DNA of 64,000 nucleotides from Pandoraea pnomenusa (GCF_000767615.3 NZ_CP009553.3:5270001-5334000), one strand, 5' to 3'. Shown: positions 17,563-26,957, numbered from the stretch's first letter. Notes: generated by a model from the sequence alone, not told the origin. Numbers and translations are program-made.

Positions 17563-18831
17563 ATGAACATGCAACGTCTCGATCAACCGGCTGCCGCAAT
17601 GCGCGTGGATGGCGCGCGTCTGTGGGACAGCCTCATGCAGCTCGCACGGATCGGCGCCACGGAAAAAGGCGGTGTCTGCCGTCTCGCGCTGACCGATCTC
17701 GACCGCCAGGGCCGCGATCTGTTCGTGAAGTGGGCGAAGGAGATCGGCTGCACGGTGCGTGTCGACGCCATCGGCAATCTCTTCGCGCGCCGCGCCGGAC
17801 GCGACGACGCCCTGCCGCCGGTCATGACCGGCAGCCACATCGACACCCAGCCGACGGGCGGCAAGTTCGACGGCAACTACGGCGTGCTCGCCGGCCTGGA
17901 AGTGCTGCGCACGCTCAACGACAACGGCGTCGTGACGCAGGCGCCGCTCGAGGTCGCCGTGTGGACGAACGAGGAGGGCTCGCGCTTCGTCCCGGTGATG
18001 ATGGGCTCGGGCGTCTACGCCGGGGCTTTCTCGCTGGAGCATGCGCTCGCGCAGAAGGACCATGACGGCGTGAGCGTCGCCGACGCCTTGCACGCCATCG
18101 GCTACGCCGGCGAGACGTCCGCCGTCGGCCATCCCGGCGCGGTCGGTGCGTATTTCGAAGCGCACATCGAGCAGGGGCCGGTGCTCGAAGCGCACGGCAA
18201 GACCATCGGTGTCGTGCAGGGGGCACTTGGTCAGCGCTGGTACGACGTCACCGTCACCGGTATGGAAGCCCATGCGGGCCCCACGCCGATGGAACTGCGC
18301 CGCGACGCGCTGCTCGCCGCCGCACAGCTGATTCAGGCGGTGAACCGCATTGCCTGCGAGCACGCGCCGCACGCACGCGGCACGGTCGGCTGGGTCGACA
18401 ACTATCCGAACTCGCGTAATGTGATTCCCGGGCGCGTGAAGCTCTCCGTCGATCTGCGCGCCGCGGACGACGCCACACTCGATGCACTCAACGCCGCGTT
18501 GCGCGCCGAGTGTGCCGCACTGAGCACGAACGGGATCGACGTCGCCATCGAGCAGGTCGTGTACTTCCCGCCGCAACCGTTCGCGCCCGAACTCGTCGCC
18601 GCGATCCGCGACGGAGCGCAAGCGCTGGGCCTGTCGTCCATGGACGCGATCAGCGGCGCCGGACACGACGCGGTGTATCTCGCACGTATCGCGCCGACGG
18701 CCATGATTTTCGTGCCTTGCAAGGACGGCATCAGCCACAACGAAATCGAAGACGCCGATCCCGCGCATCTGGAAGCGGGTTGTAACGTGCTGTTGCAGGC
18801 AATGCTCCAACGCGCGGGAGGTGTCGCATGA
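17563..18831 (+). CDS. M20 zinc amidohydrolase (allantoate amidohydrolase / N-carbamoyl-L-amino-acid hydrolase type)
   Basis: A 422-residue dinuclear metallohydrolase that cleaves carbamoyl or ureido amides. Metal and catalytic residues are visible: GSHIDT (His92, Asp94), GGKFDG (Asp103), NEEGSRF (Glu pair near 138), EAHIEQGP, and late GHDAVYLARI and ISHNEIEDA. The dimerisation lid carries GMEAHAGPTPMELRRDA, typical of the hydantoinase/carbamoylase (AmaB/HyuC, AllC) group. AAGGA stands before the ATG. Placement behind a Liv-type importer suggests that the imported compound, or its ring-opened form, is the substrate. No hydantoinase gene is adjacent. Confidence 0.9.
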   Translation: MNMQRLDQPAAAMRVDGARLWDSLMQLARIGATEKGGVCRLALTDLDRQGRDLFVKWAKEIGCTVRVDAIGNLFARRAGRDDALPPVMTGSHIDTQPTGGKFDGNYGVLAGLEVLRTLNDNGVVTQAPLEVAVWTNEEGSRFVPVMMGSGVYAGAFSLEHALAQKDHDGVSVADALHAIGYAGETSAVGHPGAVGAYFEAHIEQGPVLEAHGKTIGVVQGALGQRWYDVTVTGMEAHAGPTPMELRRDALLAAAQLIQAVNRIACEHAPHARGTVGWVDNYPNSRNVIPGRVKLSVDLRAADDATLDALNAALRAECAALSTNGIDVAIEQVVYFPPQPFAPELVAAIRDGAQALGLSSMDAISGAGHDAVYLARIAPTAMIFVPCKDGISHNEIEDADPAHLEAGCNVLLQAMLQRAGGVA

Positions 18832-20326
18832 AAGTGATGATCGCGCGGATGAATCACGAGACGAATACGTTCTCGCCGGTGCCGACCCCGCTCGAGGCGT
18901 TTGGCAATCACGGTCCGACTTACGACGAGGCTGCCTATCGCGAGAACAAGGGCATGCGCACGGCCATGGCCGCGTTCATCGATCTGGCCGCGGCGGCCGG
19001 TGCGCAGATGATCACGCCCGTATCCGCGAGCGCCAATCCGAGCGGTCCGGTGGCGGCGGGTGCCTACGACGAACTCTGCGGCCGGATCGTGGCGGCGAGC
19101 AAGGGGGTCGACGCGATCCTGCTCGACCTGCACGGCGCGATGGTTGCCGAGAACAGCAACGACGGGGAGGGCGATCTGCTCGCGCGGGTGCGCGAGGCGG
19201 CGCCCGACACACCGATTGCCGTGGCGCTCGACCTGCATGCGAACGTCACCCCGAAAATCATCGCCAACGCCGACATCGTGGTCGGCTTCAAGACCTACCC
19301 GCACGTCGACATGTACGAAACCGGCGAGCACGCCGGGCGGTTGCTCTTCGACATGCTCGCGGGCAAGCGTCGCCCGAAAGTCGTGTGGCGCCAGCCCCCG
19401 CTCATGGTGCACTCGCTGCGCAGCACGAGCCACGACGGTGCGATGAAGCGCGCCATCGAGGCGGCGCGGCGCGCCGAAGCCGAGGAGGGCATTCTTGCGG
19501 TGTCGGTGTTCTCGGGCTTCTCGCTCGCCGACATTCCCGCGCCGTGTCTTAGCGTCGTGGTGACGGCCGAGGGCGACGCGGCGGGCATCGCGCGCGCGCA
19601 GGCGGTGGCGGACCGCATCGCCGCGCAAGCGTGGGATGAGCGCGACGGCTTCGTCTACCGCAGCGCGCCGCTCGCGGCGTCGATCGCCGAGGCGAAACGT
19701 CTCGCCGACGGCGCACACAAGCCGGTACTGCTGCTCGACCACAGCGACAACTGCATGTCGGGCGGCACGTGCGACACCATGGACGTGCTCGAAGCCGCGC
19801 TCGCGGGGGTCTGACCGGCATTGGCGTGGGGCCGCTGTGCGATCCGGAAGCCGTGGCAGCGCTGATTGCCGCGGGCGAGGGCGCCGAGATCACGCTCGCG
19901 CTCGGCAACAAGCGCGCGCTCACGCAGTTGGGCATCACCAAGACGCCGACGGTGCTCACGGGCATCGTGCGCAGGATCAGCAACGGCGAGTACGTCGTGA
20001 GCGGTCCGACCTACACCGGCCAGCGCTGCTATATGGGCCGGACGGTGCTCTTCGACATCGGCCCGGCGCGCATCGTGGTCACGGAGCGTACCCACGAGCC
20101 GTGGGATCATGGCGTGTTCACGTGCGTCGGCCTCGATCCGCGCAGCGAGCGCTTCCTGCTGCTCAAGTCGCGCATGTATTGCCGCCCGGTCTTCGTGCCG
20201 ATCTCGGCCGGTCTGGTGGAATGCGACAGCGACGGCGTCACCAGCTCGAACTACGGCCTGTTCCCGTTCTCGCGGGTGAAACGGCCGGTGTATCCGCTCG
20301 ATGGCGACGCGACATTCCAGGGTTAG
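18828..20326 (+). pseudogene. M81 family (MlrC-like) metallopeptidase gene, frameshifted
   Basis: Two adjoining frames together encode one M81/microcystinase-C-like protein of about 498 residues. The first (18828-19814, 328 residues) begins MKVMIARMNHETNTFSPVPT and ends prematurely after VLEAALAGV. The second continues with GLTGIGVGPLCDPEAV... to SRVKRPVYPLDGD. Adding one G to the five-G run at 19805-19809 restores LAGGLTGIGVGP, so a single-base deletion, or a homopolymer sequencing error, separates them. The ATG overlaps the amidohydrolase stop (ATGA), so it belongs to the same operon. M81 proteins are zinc hydrolases of small or linearised peptides. If truly broken, the product loses its C-terminal domain. 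Confidence 0.85.
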
Positions 20327-20350
20327 GCAGTACCGTTCGCGCCTGACCCA

Positions 20351-20386
20351 CGCGGGGCACCTGTCAACCTTGTCAGGTGCCCCGCG
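20351..20386 (+). terminator. Strong hairpin after the ABC/amidohydrolase operon
   Basis: Perfect 13-bp arms (20351-20363 CGCGGGGCACCTG; 20374-20386 complement) around a 10-nt loop, 24 bp past the M81 stop. There is no T tract. It probably marks the operon end or an mRNA-stabilising stem before the thiolase gene. Confidence 0.45.
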
Positions 20387-20496
20387 AGCGATTGCGTCCT
20401 ACGCTTAGACGTCGGGCGATCCTCATCCGATCTTCCTCGACGCCGGGCCGCATGCGTGCGCCGGTCGATCGCCCGACGTGTTCGGGGGACAGGACG

Positions 20497-21681
20497 ATGG
20501 ACAACGACGTGGTCATTCTCGGGGCGGTTCGCACCCCCATTGGCGAGTTCGGCGGCAGCCTGCGACACAAACCGCCCGCCGAGCTCGGCGCATGCGTCGT
20601 GCGTGCGCTGCTCACGCGCACGGGCGTCTCCGGCGAGGACGTCGAGCAGACGGTCTTCGGCAACGTGCATCAGACGGCGCCGGCCGACATGTACCTCGGC
20701 CGCGTGGCGGCCCTCGGCGGCGGCATCGCGCCGCATGCGGGGGCGCTCACGGTCAATCGTCTGTGCGGCTCGGGGCTCGAAGCCGTTCTGCTCGCCGCGC
20801 ATTTCATCCAGTCGGGCGAGGCACAAGCCGCCGTGGGCGGCGGCGCCGAGACGATGAGTCTGGCGCCGTACCTGCTGCCCGCGCACCGCTTCGGCGCGCA
20901 TCCGGGCGACGTCGTCGCGGCCGACACGCTGATGGGCGGACTGATCGATCCGATGACCGGTGCGCACATGGGAGAGCTGGGCGAGCGCATCGCTGCGCGC
21001 TTCGACATCAGCCGCGCGCAACAGGACGCCATCGCACTCGCCTCGCATCAACGGGCCGCGCGCGCCATGGCCTCCGGATACTTCGACGAACAGACGGTGC
21101 CGGTGGACGTCGGGTCGCCGGGCAAGCCGGTCACGTTCGCGCGCGACGAGCGCGTGCGCGCCGCCGCGCACGCAGACGATTTCGCGAAGCTCAAACCGGC
21201 CTTCCGTCGCAATGACGGCACCATCACCGCGGCGAACGCCTCGGGCATCAACGACGGCGCCGCCGCCGTCCTGCTCGCAAGCCGTGAGCGCGCGCGCGCA
21301 CTCGGTCGGCACCCGGTGGCGCGTCTGATCGCCCACGCGCGCGTGGGTGTGATGCCGGAGGACATGGGCATCGGCCCGGTGATCGCCACGCGCGAGGTGC
21401 TTCGGCGCGCCGAGCTTCGGATGAATCAGATGGACGTGATCGAGCTCAACGAAGCGTTCGCCTCGATCGTCGGTGCGTTCCTGCGGGAGATGGCGCTGGA
21501 CGCGTCCCGCGTCAATCCGAACGGGGGCGCCATTGCGCTGGGGCATCCGGTCGGGGCGACCGGTGCGGTGATGGTGACGAAGGCCGTGCACGAACTGCGA
21601 CGCACCGGCGGGCGCTATGCGCTCGTGACGACCTGCATCGGCGGCGGACAAGGCATCGCCGCCATCTTTGAACGTCTTTGA
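20497..21681 (+). CDS. Thiolase (acetyl-CoA C-acyltransferase family)
   Basis: A 394-residue thiolase catalysing reversible Claisen condensation or thiolysis of acyl-CoA. The catalytic set is complete: Cys90 in RLCGSG, His350 in GHPVGATGA, Cys380 in TTCIGGGQG, with the ELNEAFAS signature near 320. The start at 20497 gives the family start DVVILGAVRTPIGEFGG. It lies 170 bp behind the M81 gene on the same strand, separated by a strong hairpin, so co-expression is uncertain. The acyl specificity (acetoacetyl-CoA versus beta-ketoadipyl-CoA) cannot be told from sequence alone. Confidence 0.92.
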   Translation: MDNDVVILGAVRTPIGEFGGSLRHKPPAELGACVVRALLTRTGVSGEDVEQTVFGNVHQTAPADMYLGRVAALGGGIAPHAGALTVNRLCGSGLEAVLLAAHFIQSGEAQAAVGGGAETMSLAPYLLPAHRFGAHPGDVVAADTLMGGLIDPMTGAHMGELGERIAARFDISRAQQDAIALASHQRAARAMASGYFDEQTVPVDVGSPGKPVTFARDERVRAAAHADDFAKLKPAFRRNDGTITAANASGINDGAAAVLLASRERARALGRHPVARLIAHARVGVMPEDMGIGPVIATREVLRRAELRMNQMDVIELNEAFASIVGAFLREMALDASRVNPNGGAIALGHPVGATGAVMVTKAVHELRRTGGRYALVTTCIGGGQGIAAIFERL

Positions 21682-21744
21682 CGTTCACGACGCATCGGCC
21701 AGGCGCGCGGAAACGCGCGGCCGATGCGCCTTGGGGCGTGCGCC

Positions 21745-23073
21745 TTATTCGTCGAGCACCTTGTTGCCGGTTTCCTCGAACATCGACACGGCGACGAGCG
21801 AGATCAGCACGCAGACGATCATGTACCACGCCGGCGCCATCTTGTTGCCGGTCACGCGAATCAGCCAGCCCGCGACGAGCTGGGCAGTACCACCGAACAC
21901 CGACACCGCAATCGCGTATGCGCTCGACATGTAGCCCGCACGCAGGTGCTTCGGGAAGTTCTCCGGCATGAGCGCATACGCCGGGGCCGAGCCCATGGTG
22001 TAGCACAGCATCAGTACGACCAGCGCGGCGAGCACGACCGGCAGCGACGGGAAGTGCGTCATGATCCAGAACGCCGGGTACAGCAGCACGATGAGCGCCA
22101 CCCGGCCTGCCATCGTGAGCGGCTTGCGACGGCCCATCCTGTCCGACCATGCACCGTAGATCGGGCACATCACCAGCGAGATCGTGCTGGCCGCCACCCC
22201 CGCGAGCATCGACATCTTCGGCGGCAGACCCAGGTACTGGATACAGTACGTCGGCATGTAGTACATCATCACGTACGTCGACACCGACATGCCCATGATC
22301 GAGAAGATCGTGAGGAACCAGTTGCGCACGTACACGCCATGCTTCGGATCGTGGCGACCGGCCACGACCTTGACCTTGGGCGGCTCCTCCTGAATGTGCC
22401 GGCGCAAATAGATGCCGACCGGCGCGATCAGCGTGCCGAGCAGGAACGGAATGCGCCAGCCCCAGCTGTGCATGGTGTCGTCCGAGAGCAGGAAGCCGAG
22501 GCTCGCCGCCAGCCCCGAACCGAGCAACGCCGCCGCACCCTGGCTTGCCAGCTGCCAGCTCGCGCGGAACCCACGGCTTTTCGCGCCGCCAACTTCCAGC
22601 AGCGTGGCCGTGGCCGCGCCGAATTCGCCGCCCTGCGCGAAACCCTGAAGCAGACGCGCGCCGACGATCAGCAACGGCGCGGCCAGCCCGATCTGCGCAT
22701 AGGTCGGGGCCAGACCGATGGCGGCCGAACCAAGCGCCATCAACAGGATGGTCAGCGTGAGCGCGGGCTTGCGTCCGGCGCGGTCGGCGTAACGGCCGAG
22801 CACGATGCCGCCGAGCGGGCGCATCACGAAGCCCACCGCGAACACCGCGAACGCGAGCAGCGACGACGTGATCGGATCATGCGACGGGAAGAACTGCTTG
22901 CCGATGGTCAGCGCGAAATAGCTGTAGACAGTGAAGTCGAAAAATTCCAGCAGGTTGCCGATGACGGCGGCGAAAACGATCTTGCGCTGCTGCGCGGCAT
23001 CCATCGGCAAGGGCTGTGCACCCTCGGTCGGAAGCGATCGCGCGGATTGCGTGGATTGTGCGGCGGTGTTCAT
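21745..23073 (-). CDS. MFS transporter, metabolite:H+ symporter (ProP/MHS) type
   Basis: A 442-residue 12-helix transporter. VFAAVIGNLLEFFDFTVYSYFAL is the MHS-family N-terminus, and GRYADRAGRKPAL is the loop 2-3 MFS motif. LRRHIQEEPPK gives the usual central loop. The first 30 residues are a hydrophilic leader. Its ATG overlaps the stop of the upstream M20D amidohydrolase gene, so the two are translationally coupled; the pump probably imports the amide substrate or exports a product. Relatives carry betaine, proline or dicarboxylates. Confidence 0.9.
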   Translation of the reverse strand: MNTAAQSTQSARSLPTEGAQPLPMDAAQQRKIVFAAVIGNLLEFFDFTVYSYFALTIGKQFFPSHDPITSSLLAFAVFAVGFVMRPLGGIVLGRYADRAGRKPALTLTILLMALGSAAIGLAPTYAQIGLAAPLLIVGARLLQGFAQGGEFGAATATLLEVGGAKSRGFRASWQLASQGAAALLGSGLAASLGFLLSDDTMHSWGWRIPFLLGTLIAPVGIYLRRHIQEEPPKVKVVAGRHDPKHGVYVRNWFLTIFSIMGMSVSTYVMMYYMPTYCIQYLGLPPKMSMLAGVAASTISLVMCPIYGAWSDRMGRRKPLTMAGRVALIVLLYPAFWIMTHFPSLPVVLAALVVLMLCYTMGSAPAYALMPENFPKHLRAGYMSSAYAIAVSVFGGTAQLVAGWLIRVTGNKMAPAWYMIVCVLISLVAVSMFEETGNKVLDE

Positions 23074-24260
23074 GCGCGGTCCTTGGCAAGAAAGCGTTCG
23101 ACCAGACGCGTCCAGAAAGCGGCCCCGATGGTCAGATTGTCGTCGTTGAAATCGTATTTGGCGTTGTGCAGCATCGGCTTGCCTTCGCCGTTGCCCAGGC
23201 GGATGAAGCAGCCCGGCACCTTTTGCAGGTAGTACGCAAAGTCCTCGCTGCCCGCGATGGGCGGGAACGGGGCGATGACATGATCGGCGCCGACCAGTTC
23301 TTCGGCCACGCCGCGCGCGAATTCCGTTTCCGCCTCGGTGTTGACGAGCACCGGATAACCGCGGATGTAGTCGATGTCGACGCTCGCGCCGTAGCCTTCG
23401 GCATGCGACTTCGCCAGCGCGCAGATGCGCGACTCGAGCGTGGCGCGCACCGTCGCCGAGAACGAACGCACGCTCATCTCGATGACCGCCTCCTCGGGAA
23501 TCACGTTCGGTGCGAAGCCGGCATGGAAGGTACCGACAGTGACGACGGCCGCTTCGGTCGGATCGATGTTGCGGGCCACCACCGTCTGCAGCGCCATCAC
23601 GAGGCTGCTGCCGATCATCACCGGATCGATTGCCAGATGCGGGCGCGCGGCATGCCCCCCGCGCCCGTGAATGCGAATCTTCACGGTGTCGCACGCGGCC
23701 ATGAGCGGGCCGACGCGAAAGCCGAACGTGCCCGTGGCAACGCCCGGGTGATTGTGCAAACCGAAAATTGCGTCGCACGGGAAACGTTCGAACAAGCCAT
23801 CCGCGATCATCTGCTCGGCACCGCTGTTCGAACCGGCTTCTTCCGCCGGCTGGAAAATCAGGTGGACGGTGCCGTCGAAGTTGCGCGTCTTCGCGAGTTG
23901 CTGGGCTGCGCCCAGCAGCACGGTCGTATGGCCGTCGTGACCGCACGCGTGCATCTTGCCGTCGTGCACGCTCGCGTACGCCAGGCCCGTCTGCTCGTGA
24001 ATCGGCAGGGCATCCATGTCGGCGCGCACGCCCACGGTGCGCCCGCTGGTGCCCGCGCGCAGCGACGCCACCACGCCATGACCGCCAACGTTGCGCGTGA
24101 CCTGATAGCCCCACTGCTCGAGCTTATCGGCCACGTAGCGCGAGGTGTCGACTTCCTCGTAGGACAGCTCGGGATGCTGGTGGATATGGTGCCGGATGTC
24201 GGCCAGTTGCTCGCGGGCGTCGGCCAGATCGCCGACTTCGCAATAGCGAGTCTCACTCAT
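23070..24260 (-). CDS. M20D amidohydrolase (HipO/IAA-amino acid hydrolase-like)
   Basis: A 396-residue metallo-amidohydrolase cleaving N-acyl amino acids. Motifs: IRHHIHQHPELSYEE opening, VRADMDALPI, MHACGHDGHTTVLLG with metal Cys/His, FQPAEEAGSNSGAEQM with the catalytic Glu, LHNHPG, and the lid GRGGHAARPHLAIDP. The start MSETRYCEV at 24260 has AGGGA upstream; longer frames run into the divergent LysR promoter region. It is first gene of an operon with the MHS transporter. HipO-type enzymes process hippurate or indoleacetyl amino acids; the true substrate is unknown. Confidence 0.9.
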   Translation of the reverse strand: MSETRYCEVGDLADAREQLADIRHHIHQHPELSYEEVDTSRYVADKLEQWGYQVTRNVGGHGVVASLRAGTSGRTVGVRADMDALPIHEQTGLAYASVHDGKMHACGHDGHTTVLLGAAQQLAKTRNFDGTVHLIFQPAEEAGSNSGAEQMIADGLFERFPCDAIFGLHNHPGVATGTFGFRVGPLMAACDTVKIRIHGRGGHAARPHLAIDPVMIGSSLVMALQTVVARNIDPTEAAVVTVGTFHAGFAPNVIPEEAVIEMSVRSFSATVRATLESRICALAKSHAEGYGASVDIDYIRGYPVLVNTEAETEFARGVAEELVGADHVIAPFPPIAGSEDFAYYLQKVPGCFIRLGNGEGKPMLHNAKYDFNDDNLTIGAAFWTRLVERFLAKDRA

Positions 24261-24281
24261 CGGGGTTCCCTCTCTTTTTCG

Positions 24282-24297
24282 AATATCGCGGAGTATT
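24282..24297. promoter_or_regulatory. Possible LysR binding dyad
   Basis: AATA and TATT arms at 24282-24285 and 24294-24297, 8 bp apart, in the 79-bp gap between divergent M20D and LysR genes. The arms are short, so this is only a candidate. Confidence 0.3.
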
Positions 24298-24339
24298 GCA
24301 CCGACGAAAATTCCCACCCATGACGCAATCCAGGCCAAA

Positions 24340-25299
24340 ATGTTGCTCTCAAGGCAACAATCGGACGCACAGCGCGCCATGACGATCGACACCTGGATGG
24401 ACGACATCGGCGAGCGTCCGCTCAAATATCTCGCGGAAATTGCGGCGACCGGCGGCGTTCGCATGGCGGCCGAGTCATTGGGAGTGAATCCGTCGGTGGT
24501 GAGCCGGCAGATCGCGGCGATGGAAAGGCGCCTGCGCTTTCCGCTCATCGAGCGGCGCGGGCGCAACGTCAGCGTGACGGAGATCGGGCAAGTGCTCATC
24601 GACTATTACCGCGACGGCCAGCGCCGCCAGCGCGACCTCTCGGCCCGGCTCGAGGAGTATCGCCATCTGAAACGGGGAAAGGTGGCGATCGGGGTCGGCG
24701 AAGGCTTCATCGGCCGCCTGATCGCCCAGGCATTGCAACGCTTTTCGATGAGTTATCCGGACATCCTGGTCGAGATCCGATCCGGTCCCACGCCCGCCGT
24801 GCTGTCGCTCGTGCGCGACGACGTGGTGGACATCGGTCTGTGCGCGCGCTCCGCGGACGATCCGTCGATGCGCATCCACCCCTTCGCGCCGAAAGCGCTG
24901 TGCGCCGTGGTCGCACCGACACACCGCTTCGCGAAGCTCGCCAGCGTGCCGCCCGCCGAGCTGGAGCACGAGCGACTCATCTTCATGACCGAAGCCCACG
25001 GCGTGCAGCAGTTCGTGCACTCGGTGCTCGATACGGCTCGTCTGAATGTCACGCCCGCCTATCGCGTCGACCTGTTCAATACCGCGCAGACGCTGGCGGC
25101 GGCTGGTCTGGGTGTGGCGTTCATGTCTGCCATCACCGCACGACGCGGCATCGATCTGGGCGAACTCGTGGCCGTGCCGATCGATCACCCGATCGCGCTC
25201 GGGTTTTCCAGCCAGATGATGACGCGCGTCGGGCGGCGCCTCTCGCCGGCGGCCGATCACCTGTGGAAGCAACTCGCGCAGAGTCTCGCCCATCGGTAA
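24340..25299 (+). CDS. LysR-type transcriptional regulator
   Basis: About 319 residues. The winged helix covers residues 25-85 (MAAESLGVNPSVVSRQIAAMERRLRFPLIERRGRNVSVTEIGQ), followed by a linker helix and a periplasmic-binding-like effector domain. The ATG at 24340 and one at 24379 are both possible; neither has a strong ribosome site, and the second gives a more usual LysR length of 306. It is divergent from the amidohydrolase/MHS operon, its likely target, sensing an N-acyl amino acid or breakdown product (inference). Confidence 0.88.
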   Translation: MLLSRQQSDAQRAMTIDTWMDDIGERPLKYLAEIAATGGVRMAAESLGVNPSVVSRQIAAMERRLRFPLIERRGRNVSVTEIGQVLIDYYRDGQRRQRDLSARLEEYRHLKRGKVAIGVGEGFIGRLIAQALQRFSMSYPDILVEIRSGPTPAVLSLVRDDVVDIGLCARSADDPSMRIHPFAPKALCAVVAPTHRFAKLASVPPAELEHERLIFMTEAHGVQQFVHSVLDTARLNVTPAYRVDLFNTAQTLAAAGLGVAFMSAITARRGIDLGELVAVPIDHPIALGFSSQMMTRVGRRLSPAADHLWKQLAQSLAHR

Positions 25300-25374
25300 C
25301 TTGGGAATGCGTCGAAGTCCCGCACCGCAGATGGCGTATTATCGGCCGGGTGTTGGATAAAGCCTGCCTGATCG

Positions 25375-26808
25375 ATGAAGACCGACTCGAACCAACCCGC
25401 CCATCGGCGACTCCGTGCGCGCTTCGTCGCGATTTCCTGGCGTGATCTCGCCGTTTCCTTCGGGCCTGTCGTGCTCGTGTCGATTGCCGCCATCTGGCTC
25501 GCGGTGTGGCTGGTCAAGCCGGCGCCGCCGCGCACCGTCACGATCAGCGCCGGGCCGCAAGGCAGCTCGTTCTGGAACGCGGCGCAGCGTTACAAGACGA
25601 TCCTCGCGCGCGACGGCATCACGCTCAACGTTCTGACGTCGGAAGGCTCGCGGCAGAACGTCGAGCGTCTGGCCGACGACTCGCAGAACGTCGATCTCGG
25701 TCTGGTGCAGGGCGGCGTATCGCAAGGCCTGAACGTCGACGGCCTGGTGTCGCTCGGCAGCGTGTTCTACGCGCCGATTTCCGTGTTTTATCGCGGGCCG
25801 CGCGTGACCAAGCTCTCCGACTTCACCGGCAAGCGCATCGCGATCGGCCGCGAAGGCAGCGGCGCGCGTGCCCTCTCCCTGACGCTGCTCAAGGCCAACG
25901 GCATCGAGCCGGGCGGGCCCACGACGCTCACCGCGTACGATGGCCAGGAAGCCGCCCAGGCCCTGATCGAAGGGCGCGTGGACGCCGCCATGCTCACCGG
26001 CGACACGGCCACCGGCCCCACCATGGGCAAGCTCATCCGCGAACCGGGCATCCGGTTGATGGACTTCGCGCAGGCCGACGCGTACACGCGCCGCTTCACG
26101 TATCTGAATCAGCTCACGCTGCCGCGTGGCGTCTTCGATCTCGGACGCAACCTGCCCGCGCAGGCGGTCCACGTCATCAGCCCGACCGTCGAACTCGTGG
26201 CCCGCGACAGCCTGCATCCCGCGCTGTCGGATCTGCTCATCGAGGCCGCGAAGGAAGTGCACGGCAAGGCGAACCTGCTGCAACGGGCAGGGGAATTCCC
26301 GTCCGCGCAGGTGCACGAATTCCCGCTCTCCGACGATGCGGCGCGCTACTACCAGTCAGGCAAGGGATTCCTGTACCGGCATCTGCCGTTCTGGATCGCG
26401 AGCCTCGCCGATCGCATCGTCGTGCTGCTCGTGCCCATCATCGTGGTCCTGATTCCCGCGTTCCGCCTGGTACCGGCGTTGTACAGCTGGCGCGTGAAAT
26501 CGCGTCTTTACCGCTGGTACGGCGCGCTCATCGCGCTCGAGCGCGAGGCGCTGGCCGACGACGCGCACGCCGAATCCACGAACCTGCGGCATCGACTCGA
26601 CGCCATCGAAGCCGCCGTCAACCGACTGAAGATTCCGCTCGCCTATGCGGATCAGTTTTATGTGCTTCGCGAGCATATCGGCTTCGTGCGCCAGCGGCTC
26701 GATGCCATGCACCCCGAGCCCGTCGGCGCGGGTGCGGGCGGGCTGGCGGGCGCGCACGCGGTCCAGCGCGCCGGAGGGGTGCCGCCCGAGGCGGGCGCCA
26801 GCGCCTGA
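25375..26808 (+). CDS. Membrane-anchored TAXI-family (TRAP-type) solute-binding protein
   Basis: A 477-residue protein. Residues 1-25 are basic; 26-48 form a membrane helix instead of a cleavable signal. About 52-330 is a TAXI/NMT1-like binding domain (TVTISAGPQGSSFWNAAQRYK, GKRIAIGREGSGARAL, VDAAMLTGDTATGP). A second helix at about 345-367 (IVVLLVPIIVVLIPAFRLVP) is followed by a coiled, charged cytoplasmic tail. No TRAP permease (DctM/DctQ or fused) lies nearby. This two-helix layout suggests a tethered sensor or an orphan binding protein. It stands 75 bp after the LysR gene, same strand. Confidence 0.82.
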   Translation: MKTDSNQPAHRRLRARFVAISWRDLAVSFGPVVLVSIAAIWLAVWLVKPAPPRTVTISAGPQGSSFWNAAQRYKTILARDGITLNVLTSEGSRQNVERLADDSQNVDLGLVQGGVSQGLNVDGLVSLGSVFYAPISVFYRGPRVTKLSDFTGKRIAIGREGSGARALSLTLLKANGIEPGGPTTLTAYDGQEAAQALIEGRVDAAMLTGDTATGPTMGKLIREPGIRLMDFAQADAYTRRFTYLNQLTLPRGVFDLGRNLPAQAVHVISPTVELVARDSLHPALSDLLIEAAKEVHGKANLLQRAGEFPSAQVHEFPLSDDAARYYQSGKGFLYRHLPFWIASLADRIVVLLVPIIVVLIPAFRLVPALYSWRVKSRLYRWYGALIALEREALADDAHAESTNLRHRLDAIEAAVNRLKIPLAYADQFYVLREHIGFVRQRLDAMHPEPVGAGAGGLAGAHAVQRAGGVPPEAGASA

Positions 26809-26841
26809 GCCGATCGAACCGGCGGCATCTCAAAGTAATGC

Positions 26842-26856
26842 TTATGCAATTCATAA
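26842..26856. promoter_or_regulatory. AT-rich dyad before the acetyltransferase gene
   Basis: TTATG-CAATT-CATAA inverted repeat, with a second CTTATG copy 31 bp downstream. It sits in the 149-bp gap after the TAXI gene. Candidate operator or promoter; no regulator is adjacent. Confidence 0.3.
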
Positions 26857-26957
26857 TGAGCACAAGCTTTTCTTATGGACGTACGCGGCGCACACTGCCC
26901 GCAGGTAGCGGCCGGTTCGCCGGTCCGTCGTGTTCCTCAACGAATTAGCGTGTCCGA

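Noticed and set aside
16405..18810. An 801-codon minus-strand frame opposite the ABC ATPase and amidohydrolase genes
   Set aside because: Antisense to genes with intact catalytic motifs; no recognisable product.
19769..20326. The second M81 frame as an independent gene starting with ATG at 19769
   Set aside because: Its first 14 residues are out-of-frame reading of the upstream part. The protein begins in the middle of the M81 C-terminal domain, so it is a frameshift remnant.
21724..23232. A 502-codon plus-strand frame opposite the MHS transporter
   Set aside because: Antisense to a clear transporter; Arg/His/Gln-rich without any motif.
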